A stretch of 64,000 nucleotides of DNA from Hepsetus odoe (Eukaryota; Chordata; Actinopteri; Characiformes; Hepsetidae), in the NCBI GenBank assembly GCA_017165825.1, contig CM029367.1:5110724-5174723 (forward strand), in the 5' to 3' direction. Of this stretch, positions 11,748 through 22,732 are shown one piece after another. The notes under the pieces were generated by a model that worked only from the letters and a program-made list of their open reading frames with translations, did no database searches and was not told where the DNA came from. The translations under genes were made by a program, and so were the position numbers. Numbering within the stretch: position 1 is the stretch's first letter; every line of letters starts with the position of its first letter.

Positions 11748-12035
11748 CAGCAAGAAGGCCCTGGTTTCCATTCCCAGGTGGGGCGGACCGGGTCCTTGGT
11801 GTGGAGTTTGCATGTTCTCTCCGTGTCTGCGTGAGTTTCCTCTGGGAGCTCCGGTTTCCTCCCACCGTCCAAAGACGTGGGTCAGGGGGATTGGAGATAA
11901 TAAATCAGCCATGAGTGTGTATGTTTGTTTTGAACTGCAGAACTGTCCATGGTGTGTCTCTGCTTTTTGCCCTATGAGAGCTGGAACATCCCAGCGACTC
12001 TAATAAGGACATGTGGCTAAGTCAAGGAGTGAGTG
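11748..12035 (+). mobile_element. DANA/V-SINE-like element, plus, head truncated
   Basis: Contains the hallmark GTGTGGAGTTTGCATGTTCTC and TCCGGTTTCCTCCCACCGTCC, then the 3' region ending in a GAGTGAGTGAG tail. The tRNA-like head is reduced to a box-B-like remnant. Confidence 0.75.
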
Positions 12036-12044
12036 AGAAAAAGT

Positions 12045-12105
12045 GTCCTACTGTGTGCTGTGCTGTGTTTCACAATGACAAGAATTGTCTTTAAATTCAA
12101 AAAGT
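12045..12105 (+). mobile_element. SINE-A tail remnant, plus
   Basis: About 60 bp of SINE-A 3' end (GTGTGCTGTGCTGTGTTTCAC) directly after the V-SINE-like element. Confidence 0.55.
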
Positions 12106-12219
12106 TGTACTAAATTTAAGGATTTATCAGTTTTTACACAGTGCTCAGAGGCTGCAGAAAACTCTTTCTTTCGAAATTTCTTTTCATCTCTTACTCCTGT
12201 GTCTATTCCTGCAACAGTG

Positions 12220-12468
12220 AAGTGAACGTGACTATTTGCCATTGTGAATACACAGCAAAGTACACAGTGAACCACATCAAAATCCATCCTCTGCATTTAA
12301 TCCACACACACCATGCAGCAGGGGTAGCCATGTCCAACACCTGGGGAGTTGTCACGGGGACGGTACCTTGCTCAAGGCTACCTCATGGCAGCTTATTGGT
12401 CGGGGAATCAATCTCTCAACCTTCCAGTTCTGGGACCTAGTCCCTCGCATCTAGGCCACTGCTGCCCC
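12220..12468 (-). mobile_element. SINE-A copy, minus, full length
   Basis: Runs from tail complement AAGTGAACGTGACTATTTGCC to head complement CATCTAGGCCACTGCTGCCCC. Confidence 0.85.
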
Positions 12469-13164
12469 AAGTGGTGAACAGATGCAACAGAGGTAAATAT
12501 GGGCACAAGAATATGGATAAGTATTATAGACACCATTATAAATCGTGATGCCCTCATTACATTATTACATTACATTTTGCAGTAAAAATTTCAACAAAAA
12601 CCCCTGAACAGGTCAGTAGTAAAAAAAACCTGAAAACACCATGCGGCCCAGGAAAAAGGCAACATAGGGAGCAACATTCAGAATTGGATTAGAAGTGACA
12701 TGTTGGAGGTCTGAAAAACATCTCATGTTTCTCATGGACACCTAAGTGAAATGAAGTAGAAAGTACTGCTAACAAAAAGCAAGCCAGCTGACAAGAAGGA
12801 TCTGCGGGAGAGCCTTAATGTTCTTAACACAGAAACATATCTGGCCAGTGTTTAATACTGATGTAATATTTCTGGGTTTTGATTTAAAGATAATACCTCG
12901 TTTATAAGTAATGGAGCGGTCCATTGATGTGAGGGTGAAATTCATAGTCGAGGGAAATTTCTTAGATTTTTCATGTTTTACCCTGCTGTTCTGCTGAAAT
13001 TCTAGTTTTATTATTACTCTTTCACCATTTATTATTACTCTTTCAGCATTTTTTTTTACTCCTCCCCTGCAAAACAACCAAGTATGCCAAACTACCAAAC
13101 AAAGAAGCAATTTCTTCCCATCATGTTCATAAATTGTTGAGCAGTACTACTGTCTTACACACCT
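12469..13164. other. unique DNA, nothing recognised
   Basis: AT-rich. A 113-codon minus-strand frame (12769-13110) has no recognisable motif and low-complexity flanks, so I do not call it a gene. Confidence 0.4.
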
Positions 13165-13550
13165 GTTTTTATTAGCTATGCTATACGGGCTTGAGACGTC
13201 ATTGGTGACAAAAAGACAGGAGGCGGAGCTGGAGGTGTCAGAGTTAAAGATGTTGAGATTTTCGTTGGGTGTGACGAGGATGGACAGGATTAGAAATGAG
13301 TATATTAGAAGGACAGATCGGGTTAGACGTTTTGGAGACAAAGTTAGAGAAGCAAGGTTGCGTTGGTTTGGACATGTCCAGAGATGAGGATTGTATTGGG
13401 AGGAGAACGTTGTAGCTGCCAGGCAAGAGAAGAAAAAAGAGGAGGTTAATGAATGTGTTGAGAGAGGACATTCAGGTGGTTGGTATGAAGGAGGAAGATG
13501 CAGAGGACAGGAAGAAATGGAAACAGGAAACAGAATGAATAAAACAGGAG
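13165..13550 (+). mobile_element. RTE-type LINE, 3' coding end
   Basis: The frame from 13178 encodes the C-terminal end typical of RTE-family LINE proteins: QEAELEVSELKMLRFSLG, then DRIRNEY and KVREARLRWFGHVQR. Stops follow at 13385 and the remaining 3' end (GCAGAGGACAGGAAGAAATGG) is out of frame. RT core and endonuclease are absent, consistent with 5' truncation. Confidence 0.8.
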
Positions 13551-14487
13551 CTGATGAAAGAAGACTCATTTGTGTTCAATTGCTTAGTTACAATTTCATT
13601 CCCATACATGATGTATAAGACTGTAGTATCTCACACACTTTTTGTCCAATGCTTATCCTGCATTTGCATTTCTTATCTGCAGATAATCTGTACATTATCT
13701 CTGTGTACTAGAGAATCAACAACAACCAGATTCAAACTCCTTGCTGTTAACATTGACCAATGTTCATAAATCTGATAAATCTGATTCTGAATTCCCTCAT
13801 CAACGGTTAGAAATGTCAATTCCAACAAACTGGGAATGGGAAACTGTGGGCTGGGCGAGGTTTAAGCCTATTCACAAATGTCACAGATAACAAGAGGAAG
13901 GATACTGTCACAAACTTGAACTCGACCTGGAAACCATGATAATATAGCTCTTTGTCCATCTGTGATCACATCTTTATAATGACGAACCATTCAATGATCC
14001 AGGAATAGCGGAAGCTTATATGTCTGACAGCCCCTCTCATCAAAGAGGCTATAGAGATGTGGAACACATTGGAGAGAAGAAGGGAAGAGTGACAGGAGGG
14101 AGGAGAGGGACGAAGAACAAAAGCGCAAGTGGGAACAGGAGCAACTCCTGTCTGACATCTTATTAACATCTCTTCATGAGTGCAGATCTAATCAAATTTA
14201 AGATGTACAACGTGCCAGGGGAGAGTGATTAGCATACCAATAAAATTGTTTTGATGGTAAGGTTTATGAGAGGAGGCTGTAAACAAGAAATATAAAAAAA
14301 TCAATTTGGTTGAATGATGAGTGATGAATGTGGAATCCTGGCTTTATTAAAAAGCTACTCAAACATAGTGCTTTATTTTAGTTACATCAACATTTTAAAG
14401 CCATTGTCATGTTTTTTCCAATCACACTGATCAAAATCACATTACCTTTCTCAAACCAGAGATTAAATTAATCTAGGCAAAAGAGTG
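13551..14487. other. unique DNA between two RTE fragments
   Basis: 14060-14145 is purine-rich (GAAGGGAAGAGTGACAGGAG). Nothing else recognised. The RTE piece before it is a 3' end and the one after it a central part, so the two are separate insertions. Confidence 0.4.
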
Positions 14488-15550
14488 ATGGCAGTGGAGT
14501 TTATAACCAGACTCTTTAACACAATCTTGGAAAGTGGGTGATGCACAGAGCTGTAGTAACTATAGAGGGATAAAGTTGATCAGCCACAGCATGAAGATAT
14601 AGGAAAGAGTCGTGGAAGCTAGTTTAAGAAAAGATGGGGATGATGAGTGAGTAGCAATGTGGTTTTTTGCCGAGAAAGAGCACTACAGATGCAGTATTTG
14701 CTCTGAGGGTGTTGATGGAGAAGTATAGAGAAGGTCAGGAGGAATTGCATTGCCTTTGTGGACTTGGAGATAAATATGACAGGGTGCCTAGAGAGGATTT
14801 TTGGTTTTGTGTGAGGAAGTCAGGAGTGGCAGAGAAGTATGTGAGAGTAGTTCAGGATATGTATGATAGTGTAACCGTGGTGAGATGTGCAGTGGGAGTG
14901 ACGGATACATTTAAGGTAGAGGTTGGATTACATCAAGGATCAACATGGAGCCCAATCTTGTTTGCGATAGTAATGGACAGGTTGACGGATAAGTTTAGAC
15001 AAGAATCTCCGTGGACGATGATGTTTGCTGATGATATTGTGATCTGCAGCGAGAGTAGGGAGCAGCTTGTGGAGAACCTGGAGAGATGGAGATCTGCTCT
15101 AGAGAGGAGAGGAAGGAATGTGAGCAGGACAAAGACAGAATGCATGAGTGTGAATGAAAGGGAGGAAAGTGGAGTGGTTGGGATGCAGGGAGTAGAGGTG
15201 AAAAAGGTGAAGGAATTTAAATACTTGGGATCAACAGTTCAGAGCCACATCGAGTGTGGAAAAGAGGTGAAGAAGGCAGGTTGGAATGGGTGGAGAAGAG
15301 TGGCAGGATTGATCTGTGACAGATGGTTACAGGCAAGCTTGGGAAAGTATACAGAATAGTAGCGGGACGAAGCGGGTCCAGAGGATAGATGAGGATTATA
15401 TTGAAAGGAGGATGTTGAAGATGGAGCTGCCAGGAAAGAGCAAGAGGACATGCAGATGATCGGTTTGAATGAAGAAGATGCAGAGAACAGGAAGAAATAG
15501 AAATGGTTGATCCACCATGGCAACCACTGAACGGGAGCAGCCAAAAGAAG
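14488..15550 (+). mobile_element. RTE-type LINE fragment with RT core and 3' end
   Basis: Starts in the reverse-transcriptase fingers region with several stops, becomes open at 14667-15359, and ends with the 3' region GAACAGGAAGAAATAGAAATGG to AAAAGAAGAAGATGAAG near 15550. It is missing the endonuclease and about 100 bp of coding sequence before the 3' end relative to the fragments at 13165 and 34239. Confidence 0.8.
14667..15359 (+). pseudogene. RTE reverse transcriptase fragment
   Basis: This 230-codon frame has no real start and is the central part of a LINE polyprotein. Recognisable RT blocks are GLHQGSTWSPILFAIVMD (usual GLxQGSxLSP) and the catalytic FADDIVI at 15024-15044 with both aspartates kept, then KTECMSVN and EFKYLGSTV. 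The upstream RT portion (14490-14660) has stops and frameshifts, and the frame ends early at a TAG. It therefore cannot make a working enzyme. Clade assignment to RTE is from motif style and the C-terminal part of sister copies. Confidence 0.8.
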
Positions 15551-16714
15551 AAGATGAAGCTCTCATTTCTTAAGACTGTTACTTCAACCCCGAAGTGAGA
15601 AACATGAGTCTTAAAAGAGATATTATGGCACAAATGCCAGAGGTCATAGCAAACTATTGCACTGCTAGGCTTTGATGACTAGTGTATATAAATTATTTGC
15701 ACCTTGGAGGCCAGTGGATTTACAGTACAGAACAAACTACAGGGCTTAGACACAAATAAATAAAAAAGATCATTCTCAACTAGAAGAATGGTTTGTTTAT
15801 TTCAGAGCAGGGAATAACGAATAGTAAGCTTGCGCCTGGGGCTTTTGGTGGGAACGTGAAATAGAACTGGATGGCATGTCTAAATTTAAAGTTTTCTGCA
15901 TATTTTCGGCAGTTTTGGTGAGAGATACAGAAACTCATTAAAGTTCACATCAAGCTAATACATAATTTCATGCAATGTTCATACAACATGTCTTCTGGAA
16001 AAAGGCCAGGTTGCCCCTTCTTAACCTCAATTCTTTCCATAAAGGATTTTCCTTATAAACCCATTCAGTCACAAATCACCATGAAGTAAGCGCTGGATCA
16101 CAAACACAGCTCATAACAAAGGTGCTGGTTGGAGCTCCATAAAATCTGAGAATCCAGGGTTATTATATCTTCTCAACACTTGGTTCTGGACATGTGACCT
16201 TAATCTTGCATAAAGCAACTACCAGACTTTCCATTCTATTGGCAAGGCTTTGCTTTCAGAGACAATACAAAGCTGGGGGGAACACTTAAAGACATCAGGT
16301 GCACTTTCAAACCTATTAAATTCACTAATTAAATGAAGGTTTGGCCAGTGCAGTTTAGTGGCAAAACATAGACTCGCTGCTCATTTAGTTGGAGCTTGAC
16401 TTGCAGCCAGTTGATGCCAGATTTCTGAGAAGCCAGAAAGTGCTTGTTATGTGGGGAAAATGTCTGCATGGCATTCAAGCTCTTAAGTGCAGTGGTGCTT
16501 TGTTCACACTGTGACTCAAAATGTGTGCCTTTGCACATCACCAAACTCACTCTTTGGGCCAAAAGACCACAGGACCACCAAAATAGTATTTTTCTGATTT
16601 TTTTTTTTTTAACATTTACTGCAGCAAGAATAAAATCCCTAGTAAACGTACAAACCTTCTCACGTTTCATCTTGATTCCTACATAAAGTTCCAGTGTGAG
16701 TTCCAAGTGTGAGC
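15551..16714. other. unique DNA, nothing recognised
   Basis: Contains a 153-codon minus-strand frame (16329-16790) that runs across a T10 tract and into the solo LTR, has no domain, and is probably chance. Confidence 0.4.
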
Positions 16715-17041
16715 TGTCACGGATGAGGTGTTTTGCGCACGATAGAGGGCGCTCTGTTCTGACTGAGCACACCTGAGCTAATGAAGGCACAGGTGTGCCT
16801 CATTGGGGCTGACTATTTAAGCCCCGATGAGTCAGAACAGAGTGCGGCTCATTAGTTAGGCTCAGCCTACACACTCTGTGGTGGTTTTGATAATCTGGTG
16901 TTCTTGGTTTAGGCTGCAGTTCCCTTGATTTTAGTTAGAACTGCAGTCCTTGGTTTTTGTTTTGTAAATATAGCTAATAAAGTTACGTTTCGAACTCCTG
17001 GCTCTGCATTGGCGTCCTCCCTGCACCCCGCCACCGTTACA
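16715..17041 (+). mobile_element. solo LTR (327 bp), TGTNAC family
   Basis: Begins TGTCACGG, ends CCGTTACA, with a perfect 5-bp duplication TGAGC (16710-16714 and 17042-17046). TATTTAA at 16814-16820 is the likely TATA box and AATAAA at 16976-16981 the polyadenylation signal. A 9-bp inverted repeat (16914-16922 and 16938-16946) lies before that signal. Two nested inverted repeats occur around the TATA box as in 911-1194: outer arms 16752-16764 and 16830-16842, inner arms 16767-16775 and 16790-16798. The last 60 bp (CGAACTCCTGGCTCTGCATT to the end) closely match the end of the 3.2-kb element at 27974-31176. Confidence 0.9.
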
Positions 17042-17199
17042 TGAGCAGAAATCGTTAACTAAATTATAAAGATTATATATAAAAGTGCTAGAATGGTCAA
17101 CAAATAAAAAAACTGATTTTATTTTGAAAAAGAAAAAAAACATTAGTTTAAATGTAATAGGGGCAGCAAATAGGGTTTGTTTATTTCTTTCTGTCAACA

Positions 17200-17438
17200 G
17201 GGGCAGCGGTGGCCTAGTGGTTAGGGAGTTGGGATCGGCGGGTCGTGAGTTCAAATCCCAGACCAATTGATTGCCCTGAGGTACCCTTTAGCAAGGTATC
17301 GTCCCCATCACTCTTCCCTGGCGATTGAAAAAGCTGCCCCCTGCTGCACACTGTGTGTGGGTGAAAAGTAGAGGTTGCATTTTGTGTGTCTCACTGTGGG
17401 CTGTGCTTCACAAAGACAACGTAGTCACTTTCACTTTC
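17200..17438 (+). mobile_element. SINE-A copy, plus, full length
   Basis: A good reference copy for the family. Head GGGGCAGCGGTGGCCTAGTGG with box A, box B GAGTTCAAATCCC about 30 bp later, middle GAGGTACCCTTTAGCAAGG, and tail GTAGTCACTTTCACTTTC. Confidence 0.9.
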
Positions 17439-17968
17439 AAATGTCCTAACAGCCCAAAAGTATAGAAAGTGAACCAAACTTTTAATACGTAATTTATGTA
17501 AAGATTCAATTCTACACATCTCACAATATTAAACGCTTGTAACCCTTTACTTTAAGTACCTTGTATGAACCCCACCTTTTTTATTTTAGAGCCAAGTTAA
17601 TGGGAAAGAACAAATTGCAATTAGCTTTTAATTGGCAATTCTTAGAAAGGCCCATTAGCCCAAGCTATTAGTACAAACATGTTCTTAACAAGTCATAAAT
17701 CAGATGATGTTGGCTGATAAATTCAGACGCAAAATAACCAGTGTGATAATGCTTAGACTGCCCAGTTGAACTACCACTTACTGACTGAAAAGACAGATCG
17801 ACTGACTGAACTGAATTGTGATTTAGGTGAAACACAACAGGCTTGCCATTTTTGTTAAAAAAAGAAAATTCAGTTCATTTGCAAAATAATAACATTTTGT
17901 CTGATTTGCTGGTAATATTGGAGATTAGGCATGAGGGAATTTTGTAATTCATTTTCAGGAATGTGTTT
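17439..17968. other. unique AT-rich DNA
   Basis: Nothing recognised. Confidence 0.4.
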
Positions 17969-18115
17969 CATTTACAGCATTTATCTGACGCTCTTATCTA
18001 GTCTGACTTTCTTAATTTCTTAATTACAGGGACAGTCTCCCTGCAGACACTCAGGGTTGAGGGTTTTGCTCTGGAACCCAATGGTGGTAGTGCTGCAGGT
18101 GGGATTCGACTGTGC
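17969..18115 (-). mobile_element. SINE-B copy, minus, head truncated
   Basis: Tail complement CATTTATCTGACGCTCTTATC and middle GGGACAGTCTCCCTGCAGAC, then box B complement GTGGGATTCGACTG. The head ends there. Confidence 0.7.
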
Positions 18116-18185
18116 CTCCCAAAATATGTGCTATGCCGCCATTTTTGTTCACTCTGAGAAAAGAAAAAAATATATCTATATATGT

Positions 18186-18190
<5 letters not shown>

Positions 18191-18227
<37 letters not shown>
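18191..18227. repeat. (TG)n microsatellite
   Basis: About 18 uninterrupted units, preceded by a short ATATATCTATATAT stretch. Confidence 0.97.
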
Positions 18228-18229
<2 letters not shown>

Positions 18230-18743
18230 AAGCAAACCTGTCTGACCACTTTGAAGCCATCTGCCATTGGCCCTCCTGCTGTGATGAAAAGCCTGACCTG
18301 GAGGCTCCAGAGACTTTTTAACAAATGCTCCATCATCACATCCCTCTTGAACTCCATGATTTGCAATCCGTCTCACAACTGCCAAGCCTCGCATGAACCC
18401 ATGACCCGTTTCTGGCAGTTCATACTGACCTTCTTGCTCCACCATGTTCTCTCATATTTGTAGTCATGTGCATCGTCACAGTCAAATCCAAACCTATGAT
18501 TTTTTTTTCATTTTATAATAATTTAAAACGCCAGCAGTCCTTTCCCTTGTATATGATAGAATTCCATGACATTTCTGACATTCCAGAATTCACATTCCTT
18601 TGGTTTGTTCTGCATAGTTTCTTCCTGTTTATAGAGTTTTTGACTTGTTGGATTAATTACCCAGAAAGGTCCATTATGCAATTGCTAATTGCTAATGATT
18701 TTATTATTAATGTTCAATGTGTAATGTGATTACATACTATTTC
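18228..18743. other. no gene recognised
   Basis: 18270-18445 is a GC-balanced patch unlike its AT-rich neighbours and may be a fragment of an unplaced repeat. Frames on both strands are short and have no domain. Confidence 0.35.
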
Positions 18744-18967
18744 CAGTGGTGGCCTAGTGATTAGGGACAGGATCGGAAGGTTGTGAGATCAAATCCCAGA
18801 ACGCCCTGAATTACCCTTGAGCATGGTACTGTCCCCATCACTGCTCCCTGGGTGCTGGATATAGCTGCCAACTGCTGTAGCTTGTGTGTGGGTTAAATGC
18901 AGAAAATGCATTTTGTTGCGTTTCACTGTGTGCTGTGCTTCATAATAACAAATAGTCACTTTCTCTT
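18744..18967 (+). mobile_element. SINE-A copy, plus
   Basis: Head CCAGTGGTGGCCTAGTGATT to tail AATAGTCACTTTCTCTTC; lacks about 10 bp near box B. Confidence 0.8.
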
Positions 18968-18989
18968 CAAAATGACACTAATTAACAGC

Positions 18990-19225
18990 AGCGTTGAACT
19001 GGGTGTGTCTCTGAAAAGTTATCACCCAACTGTGCTGGACTCCAGGCATCAGGGATTTTTCCCGTAGAGTCATGGTTCCACTCCATTTGCCTTTTTTTGT
19101 GCATTTTCCTTTCCACGTTCAGCAGGAACTACGCTCAAGAAGGGTCTAAATTGCACTTGTTGGATGTTGCTTTGGGACAAAGTGTGCTGTGGAATGTTTT
19201 ATGCAAATAAAATAAAACTGAACTG
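18990..19225 (+). mobile_element. interspersed repeat, LINE-like 3' end
   Basis: Ends with AATAAAATAAAACTGAACTGAACTG, a short tandem tail typical of L2/Rex-type fish LINEs, following GCTTTGGGACAAAGTGTGC. No coding sequence. Confidence 0.45.
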
Positions 19226-20515
19226 AACTGGGTCAAATAAGCTACTAAGAAACCACCCTGCCAATCCTAAACGCTTATCAAAGTACAACAGAAAAATATA
19301 CATATTTACAATTCTTACAAATGCTTAAGACAAAACCCACAAATTGGTTCATTTTATTCACCATAAAGAGCTGGTATACAATGAGGTGCAGGGAACCAGG
19401 CCCAAAAAGTTACTTAAATAATGTCAGACATTATTCATGCACCCATCCATCCATTTTCAGAGCCACTCATTAGAACCAAGTAGTGCGCTAGAACCAATCC
19501 CATGGACAAGAAACCAGTCCAACAGGGAGGAGCACAGACTGTCTTGCACTCTCATTGGCTGTAGCAAGAGTCTTAACAGTCAGGTCCAGGCATCAACCCT
19601 ACTTGAGATATATTGAGCATCAGAGAGTCTCTTACATGGCATCTATAAAAAATGATAATAATAATCACACATTGCATCTGATTTCCAAGCCCTGAGTAGA
19701 TGACCACTAGCCTCTGATCTGGCTTTTGTCTCCGATTTTCAAAACCAGGGACCAGTTGTGCAGCTAAGGCTTTAGGGCATTTCTGCATCTCCTGTTACTG
19801 CAGCCATGGACTGTTGGAGGAACACGTGGCGACAACTTAAGAATCTTTACAAAATGAGAAGGTTCTTTAGATCCTTCACACTCACACATCTCTTTTACAA
19901 AAGACTCATGTTAAGAACAAAGATCCTTAGGGAATGAAACATTGTTCTTATTTTTGGCATCGATGCTTTCTGGCACCGAGTCTGGCTTTATTTTTTTGTG
20001 TGGTATAAAGCAGCCAGTTTGCAATTTGTTATTTGCATGATCTCTGCACTTCGTCCAAATGTCTTTTATAAAATGTATTGGAGAAGTACCCTTAATAGAC
20101 TCTGAGCAGTGTATTAATCTGTATTTTATCACAACAGGACTAATACAGCATAAAGACAGTGACAAATAAAGCACCAAATTAGAATAAAGTAGCAATAATC
20201 ACAAGGCCTAGGCAGATAATAACAAAAGGAAGATGGTAGTTTTATGTGGGAGCTGATGAGATTCTCTCCAGCAGCCAAGTGCCCTGAGACAGCACTCCAT
20301 ATTTCAGAATATATTGCTGCATGAATGTGTGCATGTTTAATAATTGGCAATGGTGCTTTATAGTGCTAATTTCTCCCAGACACAGATGTATATCTGAAGA
20401 AAGTGATGGTGTCAGTTTAAGATTAAGTACGTCCACCCTTGCTGACTGTACAATACTGACTGTATGTCACTTTGCCAAGTAAGATAAACAAACGGTGTGC
20501 CTCCATTAGTCTCAG

Positions 20516-20520
<5 letters not shown>
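19226..20520. other. unique DNA, possible conserved noncoding DNA
   Basis: 19436-19560 vaguely resembles a V-SINE-like 3' end in minus orientation (CCATCCATCCATTTTCAGAG). 20000-20330 has no repeat signature and could be conserved noncoding sequence (inference). Confidence 0.3.

Positions 20521-20577
<57 letters not shown>
20521..20577. repeat. (CT)n microsatellite
   Basis: 28 uninterrupted CT units. Confidence 0.98.
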
Positions 20578-20580
<3 letters not shown>

Positions 20581-21008
20581 CTCGCTCTCTTACAAAGGCA
20601 CAAGACCAGAGCCTCACACTGACTCCCTATATATAAACACACCATGCACTTTATTAGAAACACCTCCCTCCTACTTCCATTCACTTTCACCGTATATAAT
20701 TATAATTGCACACTGTAAGCTGCCTTTTACGTTCAGGTGACTCAGGGGTACGAAATACACACAGTGTAGAAATTTCATGTTGAATGGACCAGTGATCCAA
20801 AATAGCTGTTCGAAAAGGTTTTGCTTCATAAGCCATGTTAAACATTTGATCGCCGAGGCTGTTAAAAGGTCTGAAGATGTATGAAGTTGGTTTCAGTGTG
20901 TTATTTGTGAACAATTAAGCAAATATTATAGACTGATGGTGTTAAGAAATAAAAATAAGGATAAAAAATGTGGATAAACATAATAGGATTTATATATCAA
21001 TCTAATAT
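20578..21008. other. unique DNA, nothing recognised
   Basis: No coding or repeat signal. Confidence 0.4.
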
Positions 21009-21053
21009 AACAACAACAACAACAACAATAATAATAATAATAATAATAATAAT
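21009..21053. repeat. compound (AAC)n(AAT)n microsatellite
   Basis: Six AAC/CAA units pass directly into about nine AAT units. Confidence 0.95.
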
Positions 21054-21477
21054 ATAAAAATAACCAACATATATTTCATGATGATTTATTACAATATGTG
21101 TAAACATACATAGATCTAATATATAATAGGTTTGTATAATTTTTAGAAGAGCTTCTGCACTTCTATGGATATCCGTCTTCAGTTCTATTCTCTGTCAAGA
21201 TGATCCCACACTCTGAGAGCCAAAGGCTTTGTGCTTCAGGAGCTAATCCTCTAGAATACATTAAAAACTGCCAGAAGGTGTGGCTCTTTGGAAAGTAAAT
21301 ATGAAAAAATGAAGGATACCTCAAGACGTTTGCACAGTTCTGCATTATCCCAGACAAGAATGAGGCCTGCAGGATACAATTGAGCAGTTATGACATACAG
21401 AACACATGCAGTTGACCTTGATTTTGGATCATGATGGCAAAAGAAAGAGATCTAAGTGGTTCATTTTTAAGTAGGAT
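21054..21477. other. unique AT-rich DNA
   Basis: Nothing recognised. Confidence 0.4.
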
Positions 21478-21711
21478 GGCAGAAGGTTTGATCTTAAAGC
21501 CTGGTTAGAAGTTTCAACAGGAGGGAAGTCACATCTGCATTAATATTTGTGGGTTTGACCATTAAAAATGATTGGAAATGTGAGGTTTTTGCATTTCAGA
21601 CAGGACCTCTGAATAAGTGTGCTGCACCTCTGTAGTGAGGTTTTTGCATCTCAGACAGAGGTCCTGGCGCATGTGACTTCCCTCCTGTTGAAACGCTAGC
21701 CAGCTTCTGCC
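21478..21711. repeat. foldback repeat with 24-bp perfect arms
   Basis: 21511-21534 (GTTTCAACAGGAGGGAAGTC plus ACAT) is perfectly inverted at 21671-21694. GGCAGAAG at 21478-21485 pairs with CTTCTGCC at 21704-21711, so the homology extends outwards with gaps. The 136-bp loop contains a direct repeat of TGAGGTTTTTGCAT at 21581 and 21636. It may be the core of a MITE or another foldback element; no TA or other target duplication was recognised. Confidence 0.75.
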
Positions 21712-22555
21712 ATGAATCAGGTTTACACATGTAACAAAAGGAAAAATGTATTTCCAGCTTGCTAGAAATACTCTGTGTGGTTTAGGTGAAAGGTGGTGCC
21801 TTGCTTGAGCATGCAGATGTGATGATGCAGAAAATGATTAAAGTAGTCATGAAGACCTAAGTGTCTTGCAGGTTCTCGCATTTTGCCATTTTGATGTCCA
21901 TTTTTTCAGACTTTTGGGAAATTTGGTGTCAATCGAGTTTGACATTTTCATTGGCATCTTTTTCTTTGCGTCCGTTCTGGCAGGTTCACTCCAGGTTCAC
22001 TCCAGGTGCATCAACACACTTGCACTCTGCGAACTCTCTTGAAAATGATCTTTATTCATTACACTGAAAATACGGATGTTTGCCTTCACGCATACTGTTC
22101 CTCTAAAAGTCTAGAAATGTTCAGGTCTGCACTGAATGTGTGAAAAGGGCTTTACTCAAGTGACTGAGAATCTCAGTGCAGGATGTGATCAGACTGTGTG
22201 AGCAAGAATATCCCACCCACAGCTACAGGGAGAGTAAAAAGGTAGCGATTCAGTGCATAAACCCCTCAGCAGAAAGACGAATGCGCTTTTGAGAGTTCAA
22301 CCCATAGCCATGAACGAACCATAAGCGCTGATCTATATCAGTTGAGTCCCATTGCTGGGTGTCTACTCCCCTGCATCGCTGAGCAGGTGCTGAGTATCAC
22401 GTTAGAATATGTTTGAGACCGTGTCATTCATGCACATGAGGGACTGTTTTGATATTCAGCCCCTTGAAGGCAAATCAGAAATGTCAAGCAAATGTTGAGA
22501 TGATTTTTATATTTAAATGCACTCCTGATAACCATAACCTCCAGTGAAGACCAGC
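21712..22555. other. unique DNA, nothing recognised
   Basis: No repeat hallmark or coding signature. Confidence 0.4.
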
Positions 22556-22732
22556 ATTGAGGCATTTAGCAGACCGGAGTGACTTCCATGTCCTGATTAC
22601 AGGGACAGTCAACTCGGGGTTAAGGATCTTGCTCAGGGACCCAGTGGTGGTAGTGCCAGAGGTGGGATTCAAACCTGGGACCTCTTGATCTATAGGTCCG
22701 TAGTCAAGTACCCACCACTAGACCACCGCCAG
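22556..22732 (-). mobile_element. SINE-B copy, minus
   Basis: Tail complement AGGCATTTAGCAGACCGGAG, box B complement GGGATTCAAACCTGGGACC, head complement CCACTAGACCACCGCCAGC. About 10 bp is missing near the tail. Confidence 0.8.

Noticed and set aside
17200..17272. A functional tRNA gene from box A and box B
   Set aside because: The box spacing resembles tRNA but the cloverleaf arms do not pair, and the same head recurs with a SINE body in about 25 places.
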